From JBEBGV01 sp040081265 (GTDB lineage: Bacteria > Acidobacteriota > Vicinamibacteria > Vicinamibacterales > UBA2999), in the NCBI GenBank assembly GCA_040081265.1, contig JBEBGV010000019.1:5187-69186 (forward strand): a stretch of DNA of 64,000 nt, in the 5' to 3' direction. The notes below the pieces were generated by a model that ran no database searches, was not told the origin of the DNA, and saw only the letters and a list, made by a program, of their open reading frames with translations. Of the stretch, positions 1 to 8,997 are shown piece by piece (positions within the stretch are counted from its first letter, which is position 1; each line of letters starts with the position of its first letter). A program made the position numbers and the translations under genes.

Positions 1-199
1 ACGACTCGAGCAGGACGCGGCGCTGGGCCGTCGAACGGTCGCCCTCGTCGGCGAAGTCGTCGGCGGCACGGGCAAACGCGTACAACGCGGCGATGTGCGG
101 CCGCATCTGCGCGGGGACCAGCATCGATGCGACGGGAAAGTTCTCGTAGTGCCCGCGAGCGTCCCGCAGGCATTGCGCGTAGGCCGCATCAACATCCAT
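1..199 (-). CDS. hpnC: squalene/phytoene synthase family protein, HpnC-like (partial, 5' end only)
   Basis: The first 66 codons of a gene that runs off the left edge. Reading leftwards from ATG at 199, the protein has a HYENFPVAS stretch, then a helix with AALYAFARAADDFADE. This matches the N-terminus of the trans-isoprenyl-diphosphate synthases HpnC/HpnD, whose aspartate-rich motif (DDFAD here) binds Mg-diphosphate. The family condenses farnesyl diphosphate towards squalene for hopanoids. It starts 9 bases after the stop of the adenosyltransferase gene, so the two are probably co-transcribed. HpnC rather than HpnD or CrtB is a judgement from the short N-terminus alone. Confidence 0.72.
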   Translation of the reverse strand, partial: MDVDAAYAQCLRDARGHYENFPVASMLVPAQMRPHIAALYAFARAADDFADEGDRSTAQRRVLLES

Positions 200-208
200 G
201 GCCGGTCG

Positions 209-748
209 CTACCACTCCGTCTCGGGAACACCCGCACGATGGTTGACGGCCCTGGCCATCACGAAGAGCAGGTCTGACAGCCTGTTCAGATAGACGGTCA
301 GCAATCCTTCCACCACGCCCTCGCCGAGTCCGACGACTCGACGCTCTGCTCGGCGGCAGACGGTGCGCGCCAGATGCAGAAGGGAGCCCGCGGGGGTGCC
401 ACCGGGAAGAATGAACCGACGAAGTGGCGGCAGCTCGGCTTCCAGGCGATCGATGATCCCCTCGAGCCGCTCGGCATCCGCGGGACGAATGTGCGCCTTA
501 GCCACGCGTTCGGCGATACGTTTCGAAGGGTCGGCCAGTTCAGAGCCCAGCGCGAACAGGTCCTGCTGAATCTGCGTCAGGTCGGCAATCAGGTCAGCGT
601 CCGACAGGCGCGAGCGGACCGCACCAAGACAGGCGTTCAGTTCGTCGACCTCGCCATAGGCATCGACTCGTTCGTGCGCCTTGGAGACGCGCGTGTTGTC
701 GAACAGCGACGTCAGGCCCGCGTCTCCGGTTTTCGTGTAGATCTTCAC
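209..748 (-). CDS. cob(I)alamin adenosyltransferase, PduO type
   Basis: Transfers the adenosyl group of ATP to cob(I)alamin to make adenosylcobalamin. From GTG at 748 the protein is 179 residues and begins VKIYTKTGDAGLTSLF, the ATP-binding N-terminus of PduO-type enzymes; the later RVDAYGEVDELNA stretch and the C-terminal helix RLSDLLFVMAR are also typical. A longer reading from 799 adds 17 residues that the family lacks, and a TATAAT box lies on this strand at 761-756, seven bases before the GTG, so I prefer the short start and a leaderless message. The start region faces mutY across about 20 bases. Confidence 0.9.
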   Translation of the reverse strand: MKIYTKTGDAGLTSLFDNTRVSKAHERVDAYGEVDELNACLGAVRSRLSDADLIADLTQIQQDLFALGSELADPSKRIAERVAKAHIRPADAERLEGIIDRLEAELPPLRRFILPGGTPAGSLLHLARTVCRRAERRVVGLGEGVVEGLLTVYLNRLSDLLFVMARAVNHRAGVPETEW

Positions 749-768
749 TCGTGGAATTATAGGTGCGG

Positions 769-1467
769 ATGCCTTCAACGCCCGTCCCTGCGCCACCACT
801 CCGCCAGCGCTTCCGGCGTCGGCTCCTCACCTGGTATCGCGCGCATGGGAGAGACCTGCCGTGGCGCAAGACCGACGACCCGTACCACATCCTCGTGTCA
901 GAGGTCATGCTGCAGCAGACGCAGGTCGACCGCGTTCTGCCCAAGTATCACGAATGGCTGGGCAAGTACCCGTCACTCACAGCACTTGCTGACGCGCCGC
1001 TCGAAGGCGTGACCGAGACGTGGCGCCCGCTTGGCTACAACATCCGCCCGAAGCGATTGCACCATATCGCCAAGGAATCGGTCGCACGCTTTGGCGGTGC
1101 GCTTCCCTCGGACGCGGAAACGCTGCTGTCGTTCAAGGGGATCGGCGCCTACACCGCCGGAGCCATTCGCAGCTTCGCTTTCCGCGAGCGCGCTGCCATT
1201 CTCGACACCAACGTGGCGCGGGTGCTGTTCCGGGTCTTCATCGCCAGGGGCGACATCAAGGCGCACGCGATGCGGAAGCAGTTGTGGAAGGTGTCAGAGG
1301 CGCTGGTGCCACACAAGCATGTCTTCGACTTCAATCAGGCGATCATGGACTTCGGCGCGATGGTCTGCGTGGCGAAGAAGCCGAAGTGCCTCGTGTGTCC
1401 GATGGCGAAGATGTGCCGCTCCTACCCCTGGTCGCCTGAGCCGCGTCCAAGACGCGCCCGCGCATGA
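769..1467 (+). CDS. mutY: A/G-specific adenine glycosylase, short form
   Basis: Removes adenine mispaired with 8-oxoguanine. The 232-residue protein has the helix-hairpin-helix glycosylase fold: SEVMLQQTQV near residue 44 carries the catalytic Glu, FKGIGAYTAGAI is the HhH motif, ILDTNVARV carries the catalytic Asp, and the C-terminus holds a [4Fe-4S] motif with C-X6-C-X2-C-X5-C spacing (from CVAKKPKC to MAKMC). It stops soon after the cluster, so the NUDIX-like C-terminal domain of full-length MutY (about 350 residues in E. coli) that reads 8-oxoG is absent. A separate Nudix gene overlaps its stop by four bases. GTG at 763 is an alternative start. Confidence 0.93.
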   Translation: MPSTPVPAPPLRQRFRRRLLTWYRAHGRDLPWRKTDDPYHILVSEVMLQQTQVDRVLPKYHEWLGKYPSLTALADAPLEGVTETWRPLGYNIRPKRLHHIAKESVARFGGALPSDAETLLSFKGIGAYTAGAIRSFAFRERAAILDTNVARVLFRVFIARGDIKAHAMRKQLWKVSEALVPHKHVFDFNQAIMDFGAMVCVAKKPKCLVCPMAKMCRSYPWSPEPRPRRARA

Positions 1468-1838
1468 CCATCGTCGTCGCGGCAGTCGTCGAGCAGGACG
1501 GACGATTCCTGCTGACCAGGCGGCTCGAAGGTACGCATCTGGCCGGACTGTGGGAGTTTCCTGGAGGCAAGATCCATCAGGACGAATCCCATGAAGAGGG
1601 TCTGAGACGCGAGATGCGCGAAGAACTCGACACTGACGTCGTCGTGGGAGACAAGGTGTACGACGTCGTGTTCGACTACGTCGACAAAACAGTGGCGCTG
1701 CATTTCTACCGCTGCGAGCTGGCCGGAACCCCGCGGCCGCTGCTCGGGCAGGAGATGGCCTGGGTCGAGCGCACCGCCCTCGGCACACTGCCCTTCCCCG
1801 ACGCCGACCGCGAGCTGATCGCGCTGCTCACTACGTAG
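1464..1838 (+). CDS. mutT: MutT-like Nudix hydrolase
   Basis: A 124-residue Nudix protein that probably hydrolyses 8-oxo-dGTP to the monophosphate. The Nudix box G-X5-E-X7-RE-X2-EE is seen at GKIHQDESHEEGLRREMREE, preceded by the LWEFPGG strand typical of MutT. Its ATG overlaps the mutY stop (ATGA), so the two are translationally coupled and give a compact GO-repair pair. Because the neighbouring MutY lacks its own Nudix-like domain, this protein could instead act with MutY, but an intact catalytic box argues for an active hydrolase. Confidence 0.88.
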   Translation: MTIVVAAVVEQDGRFLLTRRLEGTHLAGLWEFPGGKIHQDESHEEGLRREMREELDTDVVVGDKVYDVVFDYVDKTVALHFYRCELAGTPRPLLGQEMAWVERTALGTLPFPDADRELIALLTT

Positions 1839-1930
1839 TTTCGGGTACGTAGGCCGCACACCTCCGTACGTAGGCCGCACCTTCAGGTGCGGCATGTCAA
1901 TCGTACGTAGGGCGGTCCGCAGGACCCGCC
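1831..1930. repeat. cluster of TACGTAGG-type palindromic repeats
   Basis: Three partial copies of a TACGTAGG-GCGC unit follow mutT. The middle copy holds a perfect hairpin (GCCGCACC, loop TTCA, GGTGCGGC at 1874-1893); the third a near-perfect one at 1911-1930. Read on the minus strand each is stem, CCTGAAGG-like core, stem, then CCTACGTACG. The same pattern recurs at 11314-11342 and 41359-41391. It may also serve as a terminator between the convergent mutT and ABC genes, but there is no T run. Confidence 0.75.
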
Positions 1931-1945
1931 GGAGACGAACTGTCT

Positions 1946-3733
1946 CTAGACGACGGCAAGGCGCGCCGAATGCGGCGCGGCGGGAGGAACAGCGCGCTTC
2001 TCGCCAATCTGCTGGCGCCACATCGCGTAGTAGAGGCCCTTCTGGGCCAGCAGCTCCTCGTGCGTACCTGATTCGGTGACGCTCCCGCGCTCGAGCACGT
2101 AAATCCTGTCGGCATGCATGATCGTGGACAGCCGATGCGCGATCAGGATCGTCATCACGTCCTGGCTGTGTCCGACATCGCGGATGGTCTCGCCGATCTC
2201 TTCCTCGGTCAGCGAGTCGAGTGAGGACGTGGCTTCGTCGAAGACGAGCAGGTGCGGCCGGCGCAGAAGCGCCCGCGCGATCGACAGCCGCTGCTTCTCG
2301 CCCCCTGACACCTTCACGCCGCCCTCGCCGATCACCGAGTCGAGCCCCTTCGGCGCACGGCCCAGCAGGCTGTCGCACGCGGCCTTGTGCAGCACCTCGA
2401 GACACTCGACATCGGTCGCGTCCGGCCTGACAAACAGCAGGTTCTCGCGAATCGTGCCCGAGAAGAGCTGCGTATCCTGCGTCACGAAGCCGATCCGCTC
2501 GCGCAACTGGTTCAAATCGATGGTCGCCGCCGAGTGCCCGTTGTAGAGAATATCGCCTGTCTGCGGCCGGTACAGTCCCACCAGAAGCTTGACGAGGGTC
2601 GTCTTTCCGGCGCCGGACGGCCCGACAAAGGCGATGGTGTCTCCGCGCCGAACCTTGAACGAAATGTCAGTCAGGGCCGGCGTTGACGCCGACTGGTGCT
2701 GGAAGCTGACGTGGTCGAACGCAAGGCTCTGCAGATCGCGCACCGGAACGGGATTGTCAGGCCGCGGCTCTTTCTTCATGTCGAGGATGTCCTGGAAGTT
2801 GTTCAGCGACACCTCGGCCTCGCGGTAGATGTTGATGATGTTCCCCAGCTCCTGCAGCGGTCCGAAGATGAAGAACGAATAGATGAAGAGCGAGAAGAAC
2901 TGCCCGACCGTGATCGCCTGCGTGAAGATCAGATAGAGCATCAGGAACATGATGCTCGTGCGCAGTGCGTTGACCACGGTGCCCTGAATGAAGCTCAGGC
3001 TGCGGATGTAACGCACCTTCTTCAGCTCGAGCTGCAGGATCTTGCCTGTCGTGCTGTTGAGGCGCGCGATCTCCTGCGGCGCCAGCCCAAGACTCTTCAC
3101 CAGCTCGATGTTCCGCAGCGACTCGGTGGTCGCCCCGGCCAGTGCCGTCGTCTCGGCGACGATCACCTTCTGAATGACCTTGATCTTCTTGCTCAGCACC
3201 GAGCTGAGAATCCCGAGCGCCGGGATGGTCAGGAAGTAGATCGGCGCGATGAGCCAGTGAACGCTCCACGCGTAGACCATCACGAAGATGATCCCGACCA
3301 GAGACGTGAACAGGATGTTGATGGAGGCAGAGATCAGCTTCTCGACATCGGTCCTGACCTTCTGCAGCTTGCCGAGCGTCTCACCGCTCCGCTGGTCCTC
3401 GAACACCGAGTACGGCAGTTCGAGTGAGTGACGGATGCCGTCGGAGTAGATTTGCGCGCCAAGCCGCTGGGTGATGACGTTGATGAAGTAGTCCTGAAAG
3501 TTCTTCGCCACGCGCGACACGAAAGCCACGCCAACCGCGGCACCGAGCAGCAGGCTGACTCCCCGGAAGAATTCACCGGTCGTATACTCCGAGAACCGCG
3601 TGGCATACCGATCGATGACGTAGCGGAAGATGAGCGGGTCGAGCAGGGAGAAAATCTGGTTGATCGCCGCAAGAACGAGCGCCAGAGCGACGAGCGGCCA
3701 ATAGTGCTTCAGATATCCCGCAAGAAGTTTCAT
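1946..3733 (-). CDS. ABC exporter, MsbA/MDR-like half transporter
   Basis: A 595-residue fusion of a six-helix transmembrane domain (about residues 1-310) and an ATPase domain. The ATPase shows Walker A GPSGAGKTT, signature VSGGEKQR (first residue V rather than L), Walker B LLVFDEATSSLD and the H-loop IAHR. The family exports lipids, peptides or drugs from the inner membrane as dimers. Substrate cannot be read from sequence. The ATG overlaps the stop of the upstream YgfZ-type gene by four bases (ATGA), so they form an operon. No second half-transporter is adjacent, so a homodimer is likely. Confidence 0.9.
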   Translation of the reverse strand: MKLLAGYLKHYWPLVALALVLAAINQIFSLLDPLIFRYVIDRYATRFSEYTTGEFFRGVSLLLGAAVGVAFVSRVAKNFQDYFINVITQRLGAQIYSDGIRHSLELPYSVFEDQRSGETLGKLQKVRTDVEKLISASINILFTSLVGIIFVMVYAWSVHWLIAPIYFLTIPALGILSSVLSKKIKVIQKVIVAETTALAGATTESLRNIELVKSLGLAPQEIARLNSTTGKILQLELKKVRYIRSLSFIQGTVVNALRTSIMFLMLYLIFTQAITVGQFFSLFIYSFFIFGPLQELGNIINIYREAEVSLNNFQDILDMKKEPRPDNPVPVRDLQSLAFDHVSFQHQSASTPALTDISFKVRRGDTIAFVGPSGAGKTTLVKLLVGLYRPQTGDILYNGHSAATIDLNQLRERIGFVTQDTQLFSGTIRENLLFVRPDATDVECLEVLHKAACDSLLGRAPKGLDSVIGEGGVKVSGGEKQRLSIARALLRRPHLLVFDEATSSLDSLTEEEIGETIRDVGHSQDVMTILIAHRLSTIMHADRIYVLERGSVTESGTHEELLAQKGLYYAMWRQQIGEKRAVPPAAPHSARLAVV

Positions 3734-4710
3734 CTCAGTCCAGTGACCTCAGCCGCGCACCTGTGGCCGTCGACTTCGACGTCGACCACAGTGCCAGCGG
3801 CGATAAAATCGCGGTGCAGATAGCCAAGTGCGACCGGGCCACGCCGAGGCGAACGCGCCGAACTGGTGATCCATCCAACCTCGCGTTCTCCAGAAAAGAC
3901 GCGCGACCCGCGGGCCGGAACAGCGTCTTCGACCGCCAGCGCCACCAGCTTCCGAGCTACGCGCCCCTGACCACGGTGCAGCACGCGGATGATGATTTCC
4001 TGCCCGACGTAGCAGCCCTTGGTCAGCGAGATCGCCCGAGACTCGATGCCGGCCTCGAGGGGAATGGTGTCGGCAGTCATGTCGATGCCGAAGAGCGGAT
4101 AGCCCGCGTCGATTCGCGCCGCCTCGATGGCATCGGCCGATGCCTGCACCGCACCGCCAGCGCGCAGCGTAGCGGCCACCGTCTCCACCGTGGACGGGTC
4201 GGCATAGACGCAGAAGCCCGGCACGCCGAGTTGATCGACGCGAGCCACTACGACCGCGGCACCTGAGATCTCGGTGCGGGCGTTCTGGTACTGCGCCCAG
4301 GACGCCAGACCTGTCAGCGATCCCGTCACCTGCTCGAGCAACGCCGCCGCCGAGGGACCGTGCACCCGCACCGGGCGCAGCGACCCGCCCAGGTCGGTCA
4401 GCTGCACATCCTCTGAGAACAGAAACTGATCCAGCCTGGCGAGTGTCGCCGCATGTTCGGCGGACGGCACATCCAGGAGAATCATGTCGCCCGACTCGAA
4501 GACGTGAAGGTCGGTGAGCATGCGTCCCTGTGGGGTCAGCCAGGCCGCGTAGCATCCGGTGCCGGTGGTCAGCGCCTCGATGTCGTTGGTTAACAGGCCC
4601 TGGAGATACGACGCCCGGTCACGACCGGTGATGCCGATCGCCCGTGAGGGGGCGACCTCGCCCAGCGCAACCGCCTCGCGCAACGCCGCATAGTCGTCCT
4701 CATAGCTCAT
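3730..4710 (-). CDS. ygfZ: tRNA-modifying protein YgfZ / GcvT-like folate-binding protein
   Basis: A 326-residue protein related to the aminomethyltransferase GcvT. It carries the YgfZ signature KGCYVGQE (about residues 231-238), whose Cys is required in the E. coli protein, plus the N-terminal GRDRASYLQGLLTNDIEAL strand-helix. YgfZ uses tetrahydrofolate and supports assembly or repair of certain Fe-S enzymes such as MiaB. It precedes and overlaps the ABC exporter gene; no functional link between the two is evident. Confidence 0.87.
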   Translation of the reverse strand: MSYEDDYAALREAVALGEVAPSRAIGITGRDRASYLQGLLTNDIEALTTGTGCYAAWLTPQGRMLTDLHVFESGDMILLDVPSAEHAATLARLDQFLFSEDVQLTDLGGSLRPVRVHGPSAAALLEQVTGSLTGLASWAQYQNARTEISGAAVVVARVDQLGVPGFCVYADPSTVETVAATLRAGGAVQASADAIEAARIDAGYPLFGIDMTADTIPLEAGIESRAISLTKGCYVGQEIIIRVLHRGQGRVARKLVALAVEDAVPARGSRVFSGEREVGWITSSARSPRRGPVALGYLHRDFIAAGTVVDVEVDGHRCAAEVTGLR

Positions 4711-4759
4711 CCGCCTGGACCCCTGCCGCCGTGGCCAACCTGATAGGATTTCCCCTGCG

Positions 4760-6466
4760 ATGTCACATCATGCCTTCGCTCGTCATCTTAGTGGACCGTC
4801 AGCGCTGGTAGTTTGGCTGATTCTGCTGGCGCTGCCTGACCTGACTCTGGCGCAGGCGCAGGGGCCCATCGCCACACCGCCGGCCGGCGCGCGCGTTTTC
4901 ACGGTTTTCCTGCGGGGAACACCGGTTGGACGCGAGACCATGAACGTCCGGTCCGACGCTACAGGGCTGACCATCGCCAGCCAGTCAAATCTGGGCGCAC
5001 CGCTCAACATCGTGATGCGCAGGGGCGAGATCACCTACCGCCCCGACTTGACGCCGGCCTCACTCACGCTCGAGGCCACCATCAACCAGCGTGAGGTGAC
5101 CCTCCGTACGATGTTCGCCAACGGTTCGGCGGTATCGGAAGGCAATGACGGCGGAAACCCGGTCCGCGCCACCAATCCGATTCAGCCGCGAACCTTCGTC
5201 TATCCCGATATTTTCTTTGGCGCGATCGAGGGTCTCGGCCGACAGCTCTCGGTCATCAACGGCCTCCCCGACGACATCCACGCGTTCATAGCGCCCGGCG
5301 TCGACGTGGCCGTCCGCGTCAAGGATGCCTCGCGCGGCCGTGTGTCGGTTGGTGCCACCGCGATCGACGTCTATCGCTACGAGCTGGTGTTCTCCAACTC
5401 GACCGGGGAGCTTGTCGCCCACCTGACGACCGAGATCAACGGCGGCTTGCTCATCTTCCAGGTGCCCTCACAGGCACTCGACGTCGTCCGGGAAGATCTG
5501 ACCAGCGCGACCGCGCGCACCATGGTCTTTGCGAACCCCACCGACGAGCCCGTGTCCATGCAGTCAAACGGGTTCACCCTCGGGGGCACGCTGACGCGGC
5601 CACCGAACGCCGCAGCGACAGCCAAGTTGCCGGCCGTCGTGCTCCTCGCGGGAGCAGGCGCCGATGAGCGAGACGGCTACGTCGGCGGCGTCCCAATCAT
5701 GGGCCAGCTCGCGGGCGCGCTGGCCGATGCCGGCTTTATCGTCATCCGCTACGACCGCCGCGGGGCTGGACAGAGCGGCGGCCGGTCCGAGTCAGCAACG
5801 CTCGGCGACTACGCCGAGGACGCTCGCGTGGCGGTGAAGTTCCTGGCCAACCGCAAAGACGTCGACGCCCGGCGCATCGCGGTCCTGGGCCACAGCGAAG
5901 CGGCCTGGGTCGCCATGCTGGCCGCCTCGAGAGACAACGGCATTGCGGCGGTCGTTTCCATTGCCGCACCGTCACAGACTGGCTCCGAACTGGTGCTTGA
6001 TCAGCAGGTCACAGCATTAAGCCGCCTGAATCTCACGCCTGCCGAGCGGGAAGAGAAGATCGCATTCCAGAGGCGTATCCAGGCCGCCGTCGTCGGGGGC
6101 TCGTCGTGGGAGGGCATCCCCGCTGACGTGCGACGCCAGGCCGATACGCCCTGGTTCGCCAGCCTGCTTGCCTACGACCCGGCGCAGGTGCTCGAGAAGA
6201 TCCGGCAGCCGCTCCTCTTCGTGCATGGCCAGCTCGACAAGCAGATCTCGGTCGAAAACGTCGAACGGCTCTCGGAGACAGCCCGCAAGGCCAGCAAGTC
6301 GAAGACGATCGACGTCGTCTCGGTTCGCGGCGTGAATCACCTGCTGGTCCCTGCCGTGACCGGCGACGTATCCGAGTACGGCACGCTCACCGATCGCAAC
6401 GTGAGTCGCGATGTCACGATGGCGATCAGCGACTGGCTGACCCGGACGCTCACGGTCCGGCGATGA
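4760..6466 (+). CDS. secreted alpha/beta-fold hydrolase
   Basis: A 568-residue protein with an N-terminal signal peptide (hydrophobic stretch LVVWLILLALPDLTLAQA). Residues up to about 270 form a beta-rich region of unknown role. The C-terminal half is an alpha/beta hydrolase: oxyanion region LLAGAGADERDG, RYDRRGAGQSGG, nucleophile elbow GHSEA, a late acid in FVHGQLDKQ and the catalytic His in GVNHLLVP. It probably cleaves an ester or peptide outside the cytoplasm; the substrate is not evident. It overlaps the P1 peptidase gene by four bases. A TGATAGGAT box ends 10 bases before the ATG, with no Shine-Dalgarno. Confidence 0.85.
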   Translation: MSHHAFARHLSGPSALVVWLILLALPDLTLAQAQGPIATPPAGARVFTVFLRGTPVGRETMNVRSDATGLTIASQSNLGAPLNIVMRRGEITYRPDLTPASLTLEATINQREVTLRTMFANGSAVSEGNDGGNPVRATNPIQPRTFVYPDIFFGAIEGLGRQLSVINGLPDDIHAFIAPGVDVAVRVKDASRGRVSVGATAIDVYRYELVFSNSTGELVAHLTTEINGGLLIFQVPSQALDVVREDLTSATARTMVFANPTDEPVSMQSNGFTLGGTLTRPPNAAATAKLPAVVLLAGAGADERDGYVGGVPIMGQLAGALADAGFIVIRYDRRGAGQSGGRSESATLGDYAEDARVAVKFLANRKDVDARRIAVLGHSEAAWVAMLAASRDNGIAAVVSIAAPSQTGSELVLDQQVTALSRLNLTPAEREEKIAFQRRIQAAVVGGSSWEGIPADVRRQADTPWFASLLAYDPAQVLEKIRQPLLFVHGQLDKQISVENVERLSETARKASKSKTIDVVSVRGVNHLLVPAVTGDVSEYGTLTDRNVSRDVTMAISDWLTRTLTVRR

Positions 6467-7557
6467 AGACGCCTCTCATCGCGGCAACGGTGGTCGCGGC
6501 GGCTGTCGGGGTGGCAGCCCTGGCGCAGCAGCGCACCGTGCCACGCGACACACTGACGGCCGTCGACGGCATCCGCGTCGGACACTTCACGTTGTCGGAG
6601 CGGCCCACCGGTTGCACCGTCATCCTGGTGGACGGACCAGGTGCGGTTGGTGGCATCGCCCAGCGTGGGCCGGCGCCAGGAACGCGTGAAACCGACCTGC
6701 TCGATCCGCTCAACATGGTCGAGCGCGTCAACGCGATCGTCTTGTCGGGCGGCAGCGCCTACGGCCTCGATGCCGCACAGGGCGCGATGCGCTACCTCGA
6801 AGAACAGAAGATCGGGTTCCCGATCGCCGGCGGCGTCGTCCCCATCGTCCCGGCCGCCGTGATCTTCGATCTCCCCTTCGGTGGCAAACCGCAGATTCGA
6901 CCCACCGCGGACTGCGGCTACAAGGCCGCCTCGACGGCATCGGCCTCCGCAGTCGAAGAAGGCAACGTCGGCGTCGGCGCGGGCGCGACCGTCGGCAAGC
7001 TCGAAGCGCTGCTGGGCGCGCGGGGCGGCGCGACTCGTCGTTCGCCGATGAAGGCTGGCGTCGGCTCGGCTGCCATCCGCCTCGGTAACGGCCTCGTCGT
7101 GTCCGCCCTCGCTGTCGCCAACGCCGTCGGCGACATCATCGACCCGATGTCGGGCAAAGTCGTGGCCGGTGTACGCAACGCGGATGGCTCGCTTGCTGAC
7201 GCCCGGCTGCTGCTTCGCAGCGGCAACGCCGCCCCGGTGCGCGTCGGTGAGAACACCACGCTCGTCGTGGTCGCCACCAACGCCCAGCTCACCAAGGTCC
7301 AGGCGACCCGCGTGGCGCTGATGGCTGACGATGGCCTGGCGCGAGCGGTGAATCCGGTGCACACGCAAGGCGATGGCGACACCGTCTTCGTGCTCGCGAC
7401 TGGTCGTTTCACCGGAACAGTCGATCTGACGACGGTGGGCGGCCTGGCCGCGGAGGTCGTCGCGGAGGCCATCGTCCGTGCTGCGACCGAAGCTCGCAGT
7501 TCCGGTGGGCTGGCCGCTGCGAGAGACACCGGCACGGTTCCGGCACGGTTCAGATAA
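6463..7557 (+). CDS. exported P1-family (DmpA-like) N-terminal-nucleophile peptidase
   Basis: A 364-residue protein with signal peptide (MKTPLIAATVVAAAVGVAALA). It shows family S58/P1 features: GIRVGHFTL near the N-terminus, ERVNAIVLSGGSAYGLDAAQGAMRYLE in the middle, and the self-processing region GVGSAAIRLGNG followed by NAVGDIIDP. Relatives are beta-peptidyl or D-/L-aminopeptidases that cleave themselves just before the nucleophilic Ser or Thr. Here the segment reads G-V-G-S-A-A where many relatives have a second Ser, so activity is uncertain. It is coupled to the hydrolase gene and followed 20 bases later by the symporter, suggesting uptake of cleaved products. Confidence 0.85.
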   Translation: MKTPLIAATVVAAAVGVAALAQQRTVPRDTLTAVDGIRVGHFTLSERPTGCTVILVDGPGAVGGIAQRGPAPGTRETDLLDPLNMVERVNAIVLSGGSAYGLDAAQGAMRYLEEQKIGFPIAGGVVPIVPAAVIFDLPFGGKPQIRPTADCGYKAASTASASAVEEGNVGVGAGATVGKLEALLGARGGATRRSPMKAGVGSAAIRLGNGLVVSALAVANAVGDIIDPMSGKVVAGVRNADGSLADARLLLRSGNAAPVRVGENTTLVVVATNAQLTKVQATRVALMADDGLARAVNPVHTQGDGDTVFVLATGRFTGTVDLTTVGGLAAEVVAEAIVRAATEARSSGGLAAARDTGTVPARFR

Positions 7558-7577
7558 GCCCCCCGGACGCCCGCGTC

Positions 7578-8987
7578 GTGAACCTTCACCTGGCGCTGCT
7601 CGTCGCCTACTCCCTCGCGATGGTCGCGGTCGGGCTCTGGATGTCGAGGGCCGTCCGCACCAGCGCCGACTTCTTCGTTGCCGGCAGGACCCTGTCGGCC
7701 CCCCTGCTGTTTTCAACCGTGCTGGCCGCAAACATCGGCGCCGGTACGACCATCGGAGCCGCTGGCGTCGGCTATCGCGACGGCATCAGTGCATGGTGGT
7801 GGAGCGGCTCGGCGGCCATCGGTTCGCTGGTGTTGGCACTCTTTGTCGGCCCGCGCATCTGGCGGATCGCCAAGGCCCATGGGTTGTACACGGTTGGCGA
7901 CTATCTCGAACTGCGCTACAGCGGCGCAGTGCGGGGAGTCATCACGGTGCTCATCTGGTTCGGCACGCTGTCGATTCTCGCCGGGCAGCTAATCGGCGGC
8001 GCCGCCATCCTGGCAACCGTGGCCGGCATTCCGCGGGAAACCGGCATCATCGCCAGCGCGCTGGTGATGACGATCTACTTCGTGGCCGGTGGCCTGCTGA
8101 GCTCGGCGTGGGTAAACATGGTTCAGCTTGTCGTGCTCCTGGGGGGCTTCCTCCTGGCCACGCCACTCGTCCTTGGGCAGGTTGGCGGTGTGGCCGGCGC
8201 GATGAGCGGACCGGCGGTGCCTGAAACGTTCGACAACTTCCTCTATTCCGCCGGCGGGCGGTCAGGATGGACGTTCCTCTTCCTTCTGGCACCGAGCTTC
8301 ATCATCTCGCCGGGGCTGCTCCAGAAGGCCTACGGGGCCTCTGGACCGAGCGCGATCCGGCGCGGCATCGGACTTCAGGCAATCGCGCTGGCACTCTTTG
8401 CGCTCCTGCCAGCGCTCCTGGGCATGTCGGCCAGGGCAGCGCACCCGGGCATCATCGATCCCAGCCTCGTGCTGCCGACGGTGCTCATCGAGCAGCTTCC
8501 CACCATGCTCTCTGCTCTGGCGCTGGCTGCGGTCTTCTCGGCGGAAGTCAGCACCTGCGATGCCATCCTCTTCATGCTGTCGACGTCCCTCTCCCAGGAC
8601 CTCTATCGACGCTTTCTCCGGCCAGCGGCCACTGACGCGCAGCTGCTGCGTGTGGCGCGGTACGCTGCGATCGCGGGCGCGATCGGTGGCGTCCTGCTCG
8701 CGATTCGGCTGCCGACGGTGACGGCAGCGCTCGGCATCTTCTACTCGCTGCTGAGCGTGACGCTGTTCGTGCCGATCGTCGGCGGACTCTACACCCGCAG
8801 GGCGGGTACGCCGGAAGCCATGGCGGCCATCGCCACCGGTGGCCTGGTCGCCCTGGCAGCCATCTTCATCCCCCACCGGCCCGCGTGGTGGCTCGATCCG
8901 GCCGTCGCAGGCCTGCTGGCAGCCGCCCTCGCCTTCCTGGCGGTGATGGCGGGACGCGGCCGCAGCCGGTCGATCAGCGTGCAGTAA
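7578..8987 (+). CDS. sodium:solute symporter (SSS family)
   Basis: A 469-residue integral membrane protein starting at GTG. It has about 13 hydrophobic helices, with SSS-family landmarks: the first-helix core followed by DFFVAGRTLSAPLLFSTVLAANIGAGTTIGAA, the GLYTVGDYLELRYS loop, and the late helix LAAVFSAEVSTCDAILFMLSTS that lines the sodium site in relatives. It drives solute uptake with Na+. The closest context is the P1 peptidase upstream and a dicarboxylate-type dehydrogenase downstream, so amino acids, peptides or organic acids are all possible. Confidence 0.88.
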   Translation: MNLHLALLVAYSLAMVAVGLWMSRAVRTSADFFVAGRTLSAPLLFSTVLAANIGAGTTIGAAGVGYRDGISAWWWSGSAAIGSLVLALFVGPRIWRIAKAHGLYTVGDYLELRYSGAVRGVITVLIWFGTLSILAGQLIGGAAILATVAGIPRETGIIASALVMTIYFVAGGLLSSAWVNMVQLVVLLGGFLLATPLVLGQVGGVAGAMSGPAVPETFDNFLYSAGGRSGWTFLFLLAPSFIISPGLLQKAYGASGPSAIRRGIGLQAIALALFALLPALLGMSARAAHPGIIDPSLVLPTVLIEQLPTMLSALALAAVFSAEVSTCDAILFMLSTSLSQDLYRRFLRPAATDAQLLRVARYAAIAGAIGGVLLAIRLPTVTAALGIFYSLLSVTLFVPIVGGLYTRRAGTPEAMAAIATGGLVALAAIFIPHRPAWWLDPAVAGLLAAALAFLAVMAGRGRSRSISVQ

Positions 8988-8997
8988 AATCATCGCA

